A DNA stretch of 64,000 bases from Smittia aterrima (lineage: Eukaryota > Arthropoda > Insecta > Diptera > Chironomidae), in contig CP093829.1 of the NCBI GenBank assembly GCA_033063855.1, positions 23,095,537-23,159,536 on the forward strand, read 5' to 3'. Below, piece by piece: positions 19,901 to 33,500 of this stretch. A program made the translations under genes and the position numbers. The notes beneath the pieces are model-generated. The model saw only the letters and a list, made by a program, of their open reading frames with translations. It made no database searches and was not told where the DNA came from. Numbering within the stretch: position 1 is the stretch's first letter; each line of letters starts with the position of its first letter.

Positions 19901-22573
19901 GCACAGTCACAACTTTCTGCAAGTCACTTGAGTTCAAACAGCTCGCAGGAATTCTCTCTGAATTCCGTGAACGACTTTTCTTTGGGATTCATCCTGATCT
20001 GATCGATCTCATGAAGATTCCAAGTATGAGCACCACTCGAATAGCTCGCGCTCTTCATAAAACTGGAATTACAAAGTTAAGCGATCTTGCAAATTGCAAA
20101 GCTCTCACAGTTGAGAATGTTTTGATGAACTTAGGAAGTAATTTCTTCGTGAGCGGAAAATCAATGGAAATGAACATTCAGGAGGTGGCGAAGTTGTTGA
20201 TAAAAGAAGCAAGAAGTCATATTCAAATGGAGATGGGTTTGATACGAGTTGATTGGAGTCAGGATGAAGAGAAAGGAAATCAATCTCTTAAACTTCAAGT
20301 CTCGATATTGGAAGCAGCAGAAGCAAGATCTAAATCAGGCGACAAACGACAAGTCAATGAGTTGGTAGAGAAAATTGCAAGAAAGCGAAGCAATGAATCA
20401 ATGATTAAAACTATTGAAGACGAAGTGAGAAATCAAAATAGTGCAAAAAAGATGAAAGCAATTGAAACCAACTCTTTCAAAAAACCACAAATCGCCAACA
20501 AGTTAGCGAACGATCAACTGTCTAAGTCAGCAAAGGAAGAGTCAGCAGACCAGAATGCTTCGCTTTTCTTACTCAATGAGACAGCAGAAGAGTCAATTGA
20601 AAAATATTTAGAAATCATCGACGTTCTTGCCAACGATGAAGCTTTCAATTTGTTCAAAGCAGAAATTTCTGAACAAACCAACATCGCAATGTCTCTGGGA
20701 ATCGAGAAATTTAAAATTCCAACTCAGCTTATTGGGGGGAACCTTCGGAAAACAAAAAGTGAAAGCCAATTCGATTTCTCTTATGGCAAGAACTCTCTAA
20801 TAAACTGCATTAGCTTCAGTTATAGCTCAAACCAAATCTGCCTCTTGAGTCTTCAAACAGCATCAAACTCAATGACAATAAAAGTCAAAAAGTTTCTCTC
20901 TGAGCTCATGAGTCGACAAGATCTGACGTTGACCGTTTACGAAGCTCGCGAGCAACTGAAAATCTTAAGCAGAGCACTGAACACAAAGCTAGAATTCAAC
21001 GTGACAATCCAAGATCCTAGAATCAGTAGTTGGTTGACCAACGCTGACATAAATCTCAAGTGGAGTGAGATGGTGACTGAATATATTCCCGATCATTTAA
21101 ACATTCTCAAGTTGGTAACAAAAGGAGATGTCGTAAGCAGTCTTGGTTTGAATCACGAAAGTCATATTGAACCTAAAAAGAGAACCGCAGTTGAAAGTTT
21201 CTTATCCAAGAATCTGATTATAAAGTTAATTGAAAAGTTAAAGTCCACTGGCAATGGAACTAAGTCGCTGCAAAATTTCTGTGACAAACTAGAAATGCCA
21301 ATTCAAAAATGTCTGATCAATATGGAAATGTGTGGCTTTCCAGTCAACGAGAAGAAGCTTCGGAAACAAATCGAAGACTCAGCAGAAATTCAACGAGAAC
21401 TCGAGAAATATATTTATTTACTAAACGACAGGAAAACATTTGACATCTCATCATCTCAAGAAGTCAAAATTGCTCTGGGGATTCCCAAGTTCGATGGAAA
21501 GACGAAGAAAAAAACATCAACAGCCAAAAATGTTCTCGAGAAAATTAACACTCCTTTGTCTAAGTCAATTATGACGTGGAGAACTTTGGATACAACGATC
21601 TCAAATCTTGTGCCAATGACAAAGATTGTGTCGGGTTCTAGATTCTATGGAAGCAGCTTCAGTCTCAATCAAACTGGAAGAATTTCATTCAAGGACCCAA
21701 ACCTTCAAAATGTTACGAAAGATTTTGATGTCAACTTGAAAGGTAAAAATATTTTGATTTATTAAGCTCAGCTAATGTTTTATCATTTCAGATCGAACTG
21801 AGAACATTTCATTCCGAAGCGTCTTTGAGTGCAGCGAAGGAAAAGTTTTAATGTCCGCCGATTTCTGTCAGCTCGAGTTTCGAATTCTCGCTCATCTCTG
21901 CAACGACACGAGTCTCATCAAAATCATGAACTCTGAAGGCGAAGACATTTTCAGGAAAATCGCTGCAAAATGGAACAAAATTGAAGAAACTGCTGTGACG
22001 ACTGAAATTCGCAATCAAACAAAGGAACTGTGTTATGCGATCATTTACGGAATGGGAAACTCAGCATTAGCAGAAAAGTTAAATGTTGATGAGGATACTT
22101 CTGCAACTATCACAGCCGACTTTCACGCAACTTATCCTAAATTTAAAGAATACAACGCAAAGATTATTAAAAGAGCTCGTGAACAAGAATTCGTTGAAAC
22201 GATGACTGGGCGACGACGTTACATTCCATTATTGAAAAGTGAAGATTCAAAGTTAAGAAGCAAAGCAGAAAGAAAAGTTCTCAACACTTGTGTACAAGGA
22301 ACAGCCAGCGATCTCGTGAAGAACGCCATGTTTCGAATGGAGCGAAATGTCAAGAAGAAAAACTTTGAACACTGTCAGCTCGTTCTTCATCTTCACGACG
22401 AGCTCATCTACGAAGTATCCAAAAGCGAACTGATTGAAGCAGCGAAGACTCTCAAGCGGAGCATGGAGAACTGTATAAAGCTTAATGTTCCTCTTCTTGT
22501 GAAGCTCAAGAGTGGACCTAACTGGGGGCAAATGAAAGATCTTGATCTCGTTGTAGTTGAACCTGGAAAATAA
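16955..22573 (+). CDS. mus308: DNA polymerase theta (helicase-polymerase), POLQ / mus308
   Basis: Drives microhomology-mediated end joining of DNA breaks (theta-mediated end joining) and crosslink repair. Exons 16955-17971, 18029-19725, 19776-21742 and 21792-22573 keep phase and give 1,820 residues. The N-terminal superfamily 2 helicase has Walker A APTSGGKT (296-303), DEIH (397-400) and motif VI QMIGRAGRKG. A helical region follows (FGIHRGVLQNLQQ). The linker from about 970 to 1,200 is charged and low in conservation. A degenerate exonuclease-like part precedes a complete family A polymerase: motif A DFCQLEF with Asp1584, motif B RNQTKELCYAIIYG, motif C HDE at 1762-1764. Catalytic acids are present. 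It is somewhat shorter than Drosophila mus308 (about 2,060). The ATG at 16955 has a good context (GAAAATG). AATAAA lies at 22706. Confidence 0.96.
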
Positions 22574-24560
22574 ATCTTCTTTCATCAAACTTTCCTTTGA
22601 ATTAAAACAAATTTCCATTTCAGAAATTACAAATGATTTTTTTATTAATCAAAAAACTTTACAACGTAAGTAGGCTTAGCGTCTAATTAATTTGTAACTT
22701 GATAAAATAAAAAGAAATTTAGTTCGCAAGTTTAGTTTGCAATTGAGAAACTAATAACGAATTTGTCGTGTCAAACTTGAACAGGTGAATTGATTTTCGG
22801 ACTCCACCACCAAAAATGGGAAAAATATTTAATCAAAAGTCTCCGAAATAAAAGTTTCTCTTATTAATCGTGTCCAACTTAATCTCAAATTATCGCGTAA
22901 ATCAACTTAAAACGAACCTCAAGAATATAAAAATTGTAAAATTAATATTGCAAACCGTGTGTTGTGTTTTTATTTTTTGTTGGCAAGAAAAAATAATCCT
23001 CGATCGATTTCATCTCCTTATCACAAAAAGAATCCGCGTCGTATCGAGCAATAAATTGTTAACAATTATTCTGCGTAATCTCAAAATCTCTTCTCGCATC
23101 GTTGTTTCTTTCATCGTTTATGTTTTATCGCTCGTTTCCTTTTTCCTTGTCAGGTACTTAAAAATTATCGAATGTCTATAAATCTAGAAACGATATTTTT
23201 TAAATTAATCATAAAAGATCGCGTGTCGTATGTTTGATTTAAAAGTATGGCAGTTTTCAAATATTTCTTTTTTCTTTCTTGTTAATGCATAAAGTGATGA
23301 AGACATTTTCGACGCGAGAAATTGAAAAAAGATTTCTTTTTCTTGGAAGGGAATTTCTTAAAATTAACGTTGTCATGGATTGGCAAGATTTATTTCTTTC
23401 CTTAACGCTTCTCTTCTTCTTTTCAATTAACAAAAAGGCTTTAGTACGTTCTGATCCGTTTCATCTTCTAAATATCAATTAATTTTCACTCTAAAAGAAA
23501 TCAAAAATGTAAATTAGGACTTTGTGAGAAATGTTAATTGATACAGAAAGCTTAATCGTGAAGGCAATTTTTTTTTGTTCGCCTTATGCTTCGTTGATTC
23601 TTGAAAAACATTTTTTTGAGATCTCCAATAGGTTTCGATATTTTTTTTTTGTATTTCTTTTCTTTCTTGAGTAATAAAGTTGTAGAAAATATTCGTTTAA
23701 CATTAATAATATCGCTTTCTCTCTAAAATAGAATTCTCTCAACGTTTTCTATCTAAATCTCGTTTAAACTTCGTCTAATCCATTTATGGCATGTGGAAAT
23801 AAATGCAGAATCTTACTCTGTTCTCGAATAGTTTAAAAAAAATGATTTCTTGTTAAAACATAAAAAAAATACTTTGAGGCTTATAAATGGCAAAAGATTA
23901 TTGGGATTGTTGATCGATTGACGATCAAGATTTGTGCAAGTTTTCTTTTGTGATTAATTCGGCAAGAGAAATGGCTTTACTGTTAATATTGATGACACTT
24001 GTGAGTAAAGTGATCTTGATTATTTATTGATTCGGGAAAGAAAAATCTTAAATTCGCTAATTCAAACGAAAAATCGATGGCAATTCTTTATGTTCGAGGA
24101 AGAAATGAAAACTTACGATGATTCTCTAATAAAAATATGTTTTCTGTTTAGCGAAGATCAAACTAATCTAAAATATATTTAAATAAATTAATCAAGTACA
24201 AAATTATCTTCTGATTCTTTTTTTTTCTATTAATTATGCAAAGACCTAATTGATAATTCATTTTAAATGAAATCGACGGCGTGATGAATCGAATTGTAAA
24301 ATATTTTTCATTTGAGAATGTAAATCTGAAGTATTGGAAGGCTAAACATTGTGAAGCGAGTCACAATTATCTAAATCTAATCTCTTAATACTTCTCTTAG
24401 TACTTAAATCGTTACCGAGTACTTCGTGATATAAAAAAAACTTTTCTTCAACTGACTAAAAAGCTAACGATAAAGCAGACTCAAGAAATGTTGTTGAGCA
24501 AAACTTTCTTCTTCTTATAAAAAAAAGCTTTAAATTACAGCTAAACTTAACTAAGAGAGC
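22574..24560. other. Spacer holding POLQ and grainyhead 3' UTRs
   Basis: About 2 kb, T- and A-rich, between convergent genes. It has a POLQ poly(A) signal at 22706-22711 and several TTTATT strings usable by grainyhead on minus (for example 24023-24028). A 103-codon ORF at 22870-23181 opens with GTG and has low-complexity Ile/Leu/Lys content; I do not accept it as a gene. No other feature seen. Confidence 0.5.
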
Positions 24561-27500
24561 TCAATGATTCGGAAGCTCCGTGAACGTGATGTCGTACAAA
24601 TCCTCCTCGACTTGTCGCACTTCGAGAAGGAATAAGTCCTCGTTGCAGTAATACGAAATCATATCGTCATCAATTTTCGCTGTAATTCTGTGGAAGATAA
24701 AGAAAGCTCATGAGAAACTTGCTCAGGAAGGACACAACTTTGATGAATTAGAAGGTGTAGCATGTAAATTTGTGTGTGGAGTGTATTCGTGCCAGGGATA
24801 AATAAAATAATAAAAACGGAGAAGCATTAAAGCGTTAATCACAAGACAAACAAATTTAAAAGCTGTTAAATAAAACATCAAAGAGTTAGTAAAACTTTCC
24901 GAGGAGAGAAACGTTCAAAGTCGGAGATTTTTTTGTTTTTTTTTTCGGGAGAAGATAAATGACTAAACAAACGGATGACACTTACCCTTTCTTATTTTTG
25001 CGATAAATATTATTAATACTCGATGGTGAAATTTTGAATTTATTTTCGATCTGCAATAATAAGATTTTTATGTTTCAGTCAAATGGAAATTTTGAAAAAA
25101 TTACAAACAAAACGGTTTTCGTTTCTAATCTATCTAACAAACAGCCAAACACTTAAAGGGAGGAAGCGATCTTCTGCGAAGGCTTTTTTTTTGACGCGAT
25201 GCGATTTCTCGTTTCTTATCATGCGCAACACGAAAGTTAGTCTGATTAACATGAAACCCAATAAAATGTCGTTATATAATCGCCTCTTAGCCAACGAAGA
25301 CGCGACGACGACGACGACAAACGCAAATAAATAAATTTGGATAAAATTCATCGGATTTGCATAAATTGAGATTTTCGCCTTTGAAAATATTGCGACGATC
25401 ATTTTGTGTTCGTTCTCTGTAGTCGCGTTAAACGCATTTCCAGAACAACGATTGACTCAAATAACTAAATTCGACGATGTGACGATGTCCGCCTCATTTG
25501 AATAATTCAAATTCTTTATCTCTAGGACTTCGACGAACTCTTAAACATCCGAGACGATTAATCAGCAATCAAGAAATCAATAAAAATATTTTTTTACTTT
25601 TTGCCTTCTATTCTCCTTCAGTTTTGATTGTTTCACGAGCGCTTTTTGCTGTCGCAGAGATATATTTTGAATGATTTATATAAACAAATTAAGCAGCTCA
25701 ATCAGCCAAACGATGACGAAAATTTGATTCGATGTGTTTAGCCATCGATCGAAATCTTTTTCGCTCAGCTCAAATGACCCTCACGAAGTCGGACATGAGT
25801 CAACTTCGTTTTCATGTTAAAGATTCGATGAAATTGATAGACCGTTGAGTGCATGACGACGGAGGCGTTTGACATTAGAAAGTAATCGAGTTGTGATCGT
25901 CGATGACTTCATTTAAAAGCATTCGTGATCGTTTGAATGATTTTGCAAATCGTGACTCAAACGTCTGAATTTCAGAAAAGGCATTTCAACCTATAAATAG
26001 CGTTCGTTGTTATCGTCGTTGTTCCGTCTGTTCGCACCTGCTACGAGCTCCTGTCAATAAACATCAAAATTGACTTCATTGACTTCATGCAAACAGCAAT
26101 TTGATCTGACAGGAGTGAAAGTTCATGCTTTATAGTCGAAATGTTTGGATTGAAATCAATAACAGTGAACACCACAAAAAAATAAAATCATGTCAAGAGT
26201 TAATCAATGCGACGCTCTAACAGGTTGATCTGGATTCGGGAGATTCGAAAGTGAACTTTTGTTTTCCGATGAACCAACTAACAAGTTTTCTTTATTAATT
26301 ACACAAGACGATTGTGATTTAATGAATGAAGCTATCGAAAGTGTAAGTAATTGCTTTATTCTTGTCCTGCTGAGCTCTAAGCTGATCTCCTGCTGAACGA
26401 ATCATCGGAATGATTTCTTCACTTTCGTCGCAAATCAACTTTTACCGAACGTTAGAGATTAAAGAGAGTTTGATTGATTAAATGCGTTCAATGAGCCTGC
26501 GTCCAACTTATGATGTAAATTAGATGAGTTTAATCTCCACCGCCGAATCGGATTTTTATCTCCACCGCAACACTCGATCATAATTATGGTTAATTTGTCT
26601 GAGTTATGAGCGACAAGTGAGTGGCTTTGCTATGTGAGAATTCAACTTTGTTATTTGCCCGATAGACAGTTCAATCATTCTTGTGCAAATCTTTGAGAGA
26701 AATCGCTGCTCATTTTTTGTTATTATTGGCTCGTAGTTTAACCTTCGTGTTGACATTTTCGTTGATAACTTTTTTTTTTTGCGAAAGAAGCGTCACGGCT
26801 TAAATCACCGCAAAGATATTTTGTGTGAGTCTTTTGTGTTTGGGGGTGTTAGATACATTAAAAAGAAAGTTGACGTCTGAGCTGGAGAGCTGCGGGCTTA
26901 AAAGCTTTCGCAGCTGTCAAGCTCAAGTCACAGAAACATTTTTTAAGCCAAAATCGAAAGCGTTCAACTCACCGCACTAATTAGTCCATTTGTCGTGGGC
27001 GGTACAACATGTAGTGCTGTGTAGACATCCTCGTTATCTTGTCGCACATACAGCATCACCCTCTCGCTGAGCGGTGGCGTAATGCGTTGTCTCTTGATTG
27101 GAACACCATATTCATTCAATGAAGTTGCCATGCTACTACCATCCACATAGTGGTCCTTCTTCTCGCTGTCAGTTACGAAGTCAAAAGTAATGTGGGAGAG
27201 AGAGAGAGAGAGAAAGGTTTAATTAGTCGACCGAGCATAATGCAATAAGATTATTTTTGTTTTCTTGAACTGGCCAACTTTCACTTCAACTGTCATCCGT
27301 AACAAAATTGATATTTTTGATAATTCGAAACAAAAAAACAAAATTGTTGAATTGAAAGTTGTTGGTTGAAGAACGAACAAAAAAAATCGGATCAGATTTT
27401 CGATTTTTACTCACGTAGCCACATCGGGTGGAAAATGATTGTGGAATTTAAGTGTTGGGGTCGTTGGCTTGTTGGCAGCAGCGTGAAGTAAGAAAGGTGA

Positions 27501-30500
27501 CGGTTTCACGCCATCAGCACCAGTCAGAGAGTCAGCGTCATGTCCATAGAAGCCTTGCAACTCCATCGATGATAACTAAGCGAAGAAAGAAAGTTTAGAG
27601 TCATCTCAATAAGTCAAAAAGAGAGATCGTTGCTTACCTTATCGATGTCTTCAGCAGGCGAGAACAAAACAGGCGGTTTACCAATGTCGCTCATAGCGTA
27701 GAACTCAGAACGATCCACAACTGGATGATAGAGCTCGTCGAGCTTCTTACGTCCTGTCGCTGTCATTTTACGTTTCGCTGCACGTCTTTCTTCATCGCGC
27801 GTCTTGCGCTCTGCACCCTGAAGAAGAAATAAGAAAAGTTGTTGTTACTAAGTGTTCAGCTTTGACTTTGACTTTATAACTTTGTTGCTAAAATGTTGAA
27901 ATGCATTGGCAATAATCCTCGTCTTAATGTTTCTTATTTTACAAATTATGGCATACAATAAAAGTTGATCTCATTTGAAATTAAAGCGCAGCACCCGTCA
28001 CAGCAGAAATAGAAATGCAAATCTCATTGAGCTTGCATCGTAAACTTCACAGCGACAAAGTCATCAGAAGCGACACATCTTTTAATTAAACCGTCATCAG
28101 CTTATGAGCGAAACGCAGCGAGAACCCAGCGATTGCTGCAACAATTTACTTCTCTATTTGCAACAGTCTTGCAGCGAAAGCAATTTGAGATTTCATTTAA
28201 TTGAAAATTTATTGAGCTTAATTTAGTTTTAGAATCGCAACAATTTTCTCGGCAAGTGACAAAGGACCCGCATCTCTCGATCAAGTTTGTAAATTGTCCG
28301 CTAGTCGGCAATAACAGTAACAATCTAATCGACGGCAGAAGCAGCGGTTTCTAATCTCTCTCTCCCTCTCGTGGACACACATTCCACTTTATTGCGCAAA
28401 CAGAAAAAAAAGCTTCGTTGAGTTATGCGCGCGAACATTGCTTTTAATTGATTTTCATCATCATTCAGCTCATCAATTTTTATCTTCTCGTTCTCCTCTT
28501 CTCTCACTCAAAACAAATCTTCACCTCAAATCCGTGAGTCTCCTGCTAATGAGCAGTGCAATAGTTTCATCGTAATTAAATTTGCAGTGAAGCATGTGCA
28601 GGAAGAGTTTTTCTTCTTCTCCATCTAATGGATCATCTTCATCATAATCTAATCGGGCGGATTGTGCAAAAAAAAAAATTGTTGTTCATACCTTTCATCT
28701 CATTCACAATTCTTGAGTTTAATTATTGTTTATCAAATAGAAGATGATGAAGAAAAGCATTTTAGTGGATGGCGACGACGAGCGAGAGAGCAGCGCAACA
28801 AAAAAATGCATAAATAAATTTAATGCAATGAGAAAGGAAATATGCTCGATGTGCGATTGCCGGAGACTTTATAAATAAAAGTTTCTTCTTCATCGCGCCA
28901 GAGATTTCTTTCTGTGTTGGCAATAAAACAATTTTTTTTTCTTTGGGTTGTTAATAAGAAAAATTAATAAGATTGCTTTATACACAATTGCACAATCAGG
29001 GAAGGTGCACATTAAGAAATGTTTTTCTTTTAAATTATTTTTATTTCCTCGTCCAAACGGTGCATCTGCTCGCCGAGCATAAATAGAAAATACTTGAGCG
29101 TTTCTCTAATCAATAAAAAGATGCTTAATTGATTTATGAAAACTATAAATAAAAAAAGAGTCTTTTCAACTCTTCAGAAGCGTCAACGACAGCTTTCTTG
29201 TTTCTCTTGCCATGTTAACGAGATCTTCCACTCCCGTGATAACATTTTGATGGCTTTCATGCCGTTTATCACTTTGATATTTGTCAGATTGACTTGAAGT
29301 GTAAGTGAGGAATGTGTTTGTGGCTTTGAGACTGTCATGCAACTGTCGCTGTGTCTCCGGAGAAAACGTTTAGCTAATAAATATTCAAATTGTGTACATT
29401 TAAATGTCTATTAGATTCCATTAGCAATTCATCTTGGGAGTGTTTCGATCGAGCAGCAGCAGCAGCAATAGCCACCAGAAAAGAATGAAAAATTGTATAG
29501 TTGAGTCTTCTCTCTCCCGTTGATGAATCGCCTCAGCGGATGAATTGTTGCTTTCCGCGATATCAACAACGAAACATTTTCTCGTACAATGCATAAACAT
29601 TATTTTTATTGAATAATAAATGCCTCTCGAAATCGGCTGCCTTCATTATCTCAATCAGCAACGAAAAAGAACCAACATTTCCCCCTTCGCTCGAGTGGTG
29701 GGCGAAGTGCAGCATCTGATTAAAGAGAACGTTCATTGTAAAGCGGATGACTTGAGATGGATTGATGGCTCATGTTCTGAGAAACGAACGCTCCAGCATT
29801 TTTCAGGTGGCTTTAAAGTTCTTCTGACAAGAACACTGAATGATCGGAGATCAACTAGACGAGAGGGAGAACTATAAAATAATTTGCACTTCTTGAATTG
29901 GAATTCCGTTGCGTAACGCTGAAAAAAAAGAGTCGCCCCTCAGGCTTCGAGGCTGTGCAATTGAGCAACAACTAAAACTGAAATCTCGAGCAGATTACAC
30001 AAACAGAAACAGCAGAAAAGCATGAAAACTGATGTGAAACATTATAATTTTACTTTGTGTATGATTGTCGGTAGAGTGGAGTTTTGAAATGAGACGGAAA
30101 ATTGCAAGGTGGCAATCAAACTTCAGCTGAAAAATAGCGCCGTAGACTTGAGTCGTGTCGGAGTTTGTAATAAATTTACTTATGCTCGCAACGAAATGAT
30201 TTTGAGTGGGCAGAAGAGGTTGTGAGAATGTGAACGATTTCCGGGCGTAAATTGGAATTTTTAAAAAAAGAATTGAAACCTAAGAATGTTGCTAAGCTCT
30301 AAACAAAGTTGAAGTCGCTATCGAGAGATTCAATCATTTTGTAGATTATTAATTTACAGCCATTGCTAGTTTACGTCTCATCTGATTAATATCAATTTCT
30401 CCTCTTACACGCTAATCGTTTCGAGAAGAAGATAAAACGGCGATTTTTTTAGTTGAACTGCCACGAAGCTAATAAAAGATCGCCAGATTAAGAACGATTT

Positions 30501-33500
30501 TATTGCAATTTATAGGCAAAATGCATTGGAGATGACGGAGCTATTAAAAAACTCTTCTTTCTTTCGGCCGATGATGATTAAAATTATCATAAACTCTATT
30601 TTATGATGCACCGCATTAACCGCATAACAACAACGTACAGTCCGAAACAAATTTATGGCAAGCTTGTTAAAAATATATATGTGCAAATAAAATTAAGGAT
30701 TGTGAGCGTGCAACGAGGCGGAAAACAGAGCCATAAAACTAAATGGCTTGGAAATATTTTCATAATTCTCTTCTGGTGCGATTTGTTGGCGCAATCTTCA
30801 AATTCCTTTTGTTCGATTGGATCGATCGATCGAATGGGAATTGCAAGAGAGAGAGAGAGACATTCGACAACAAATTGCTTTTGAAGTACACATTCGATCG
30901 ACAATAAAACATTAATCCTTTCGCTATCAATAAAACTTTACGACAATCTTCCATCGAACGTCAAACGTTTTCTCTAATAAACATCGCAAGTGAAAAGTTT
31001 TGCGATTTTCTCTCTTCTGCTCCACGCGATCATTTGTTTCATGATTGCAATCATTCACTCAAAGAGACGATGCATGTTTGTCATGTTTGCGATTGCGTTG
31101 ACACGATGTCATAAATTAGAAGAGAAAATCTCACAGTGCCGATCGTCAGTGAATCAGAGTTGGAGAGCAATAAACCTCCACAAGAATTGCAACAGCTTCA
31201 TGATGAGATTTTAATCTAACTATAATAAAAGGCCAATCTCTCTCTCTCCTTTCCTTCGATGCAACATGAATTTTTATGATAATGTCCACGAGGAATCCAA
31301 ATTTGCTCTTTCCGCGATGTCGTTTTTATCATCGAAATGGGAAAAATGAAAGGAAAGGCCATTAAAATCCATTAAATAAACATATTTCCATCTCACTCCG
31401 ATAAGCATTCAACATTCGTTTTTTACGAGTCTCTTTCCTTTTATCCGTTGCGTTTCATTCATTCATCATGCAGTTTAAAAATCATTAAAGTCGCATAATA
31501 AAACGATGATTGATAGCGAGCAATGGTGAGAGGCTGGAGAAGCACGAATTACAACGAATCGAAGTGCATAACCGAGCGATGATTAAAACGACATAAAAAT
31601 GTCTTCAATTCACAATTTCATATTTAATGACTTCATTTCGAGTTGAAGCGGAAGAAGCGTTCATTCATTTCTCTCTCTTTTTTTTTTTTGCACGATTGAA
31701 AGGCCCGAGTCGTTAAACATCGTTTTACTTCTCGCAGCATCGAAGGAAGTCACGGCTCGTTGGACAGATGTTCTCGTTGGACGAGAGAAAATAAATCAAG
31801 TCGCGATGTGACCAGATGTTGCGCAATGCCTGCTTTAATTAAAAAATGCAATTGCAATCGAAGGCTGGAGAGTCGAAAATGTCATTAAACTTCTCTTAGC
31901 GCGATAATTAAAAGTCAATATCCGTTACAAAGTGCATTGTTTATGATCGACTTTTCCCTCCTCCTCCTTCTCATATTAACACCGGATGCAGTCAATTTAA
32001 TGGTCGCTGCCACTTCACGACAAAAATCTCTCAGAGATGAGAAGAAAGAGCTTCGATAAATTGTCGCTTTATAGCGCTAATTATACTTCCATCGTCGACA
32101 CATAGCGATTTTAAACTACAAAATGATTTTCCTTTAATATTCAAGCTTGGATTTCACCTCGAACGCAAACGCACCGATTATCGATTGGCAGTAGCAACAG
32201 CTTGTTTACGATATCGCAATTCTCACGGAACCAAATGCAAATTCAGAGGCATCGACGCGACAAGGAAATTGACAGTTTAACGCTCGACAATAATTACTAA
32301 GATTTGTCAAAAAGGTTTGAAGTTGAAGAGAACGATCGATTGCGATGAGAATCAGCTGTCGAATGCAAAGTAATTAGAGCGATTACAAGTTAAACGTTTT
32401 CGTGATTGTCAAGTGCTAGTGACACTAATCTTTTTATTTGAAAGCAACAGGAACTACTTTGAATTAAACCTCAATTCGTGAGAGAATTCCTCACGAGAAT
32501 ATCAAAAGCTGTCGTGACGAAACACTTTATAAACTTTAATCAATGAGCTTTCTTCAATCATTTGAGTTTTAGTCATGAAGGTCTTAACATTTGTTCACTT
32601 AAGCTTCTTCATCTACTTCGCAGAATCGAATGAAACTGCGAGATTTAAGTTCGAGCATTGGATTGAGTTGGAGGGAAAAACTTACGAAAACATGAGCGAA
32701 GTCATAAAATCTTTCGAAAACTTCGTCGCGACTCAAAGATTTATTGAAGAACACAATTCAAAGTTCAAGCAAGGAGAATCAAGTTTCAAGCAAAGATCAA
32801 ATAAATTTGCTGACATTTCGTCAGATGAGAAAAGAACGATTGCTGGTGGCTTTGAGCCACCTCCGATTTCCGCAATATCTCAAAGGTCAATGATTGTTAT
32901 TGCTCCAGGATCACTCCCAAAAGGACCAGACTCACTTGACTGGAGAGAGAAGAACGGAGTGACTCCTGTGAAGGATCAAGGATACTATTGCAGTTGCTGT
33001 TACGCTTTCTCTGGCATCGCAGCTCTTGAGTCTCATTACTTGATTCGCCATGGATTGAATTATAGTTTCAGCGAGCAACAGTTGATCGATTGCAATCGAA
33101 ACATTAGAACAGGCAATTGGGGATGTTTAGGAGGAAGTCAAGGACCAGCTTACGTTTACATTGAGAACAACGGAATTCAAACTTCAGAGACTTATCCTTA
33201 TAGAGAGGACTTGCCGCACGCTGACGTTTATCCTTGCACAGCGAACTCTTCTCTCAGCGTAGGATTCATGTCAAATTACTTTCGAATTCGTCCGAAAGAC
33301 GAGGACACTCTAATGGATGTTGTAGCTCATTATGGGCCAGTCGCTGCTGCTTTTTGTGGATCACTCAACTCTTTTATGTATTACAGTAGCGGAGTTTACG
33401 ATGATCCTCAGTGTCCAACAAAGTTTGAAAATATTTTTAAAATTTAGAAGAAAACAAAAATAATTTTTTGTTTTTCAGTGTCTTGAGTCATAGCGCTTTG

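Noticed and set aside
22870..23181. 103-codon plus ORF in the POLQ/grainyhead spacer
   Set aside because: Starts at GTG, Ile/Leu/Lys low-complexity content typical of AT-rich DNA, no splice partners.
25991..26030. TATA box-like CTATAAATAG on plus
   Set aside because: No initiator at the right distance and no ORF or splice sites downstream.
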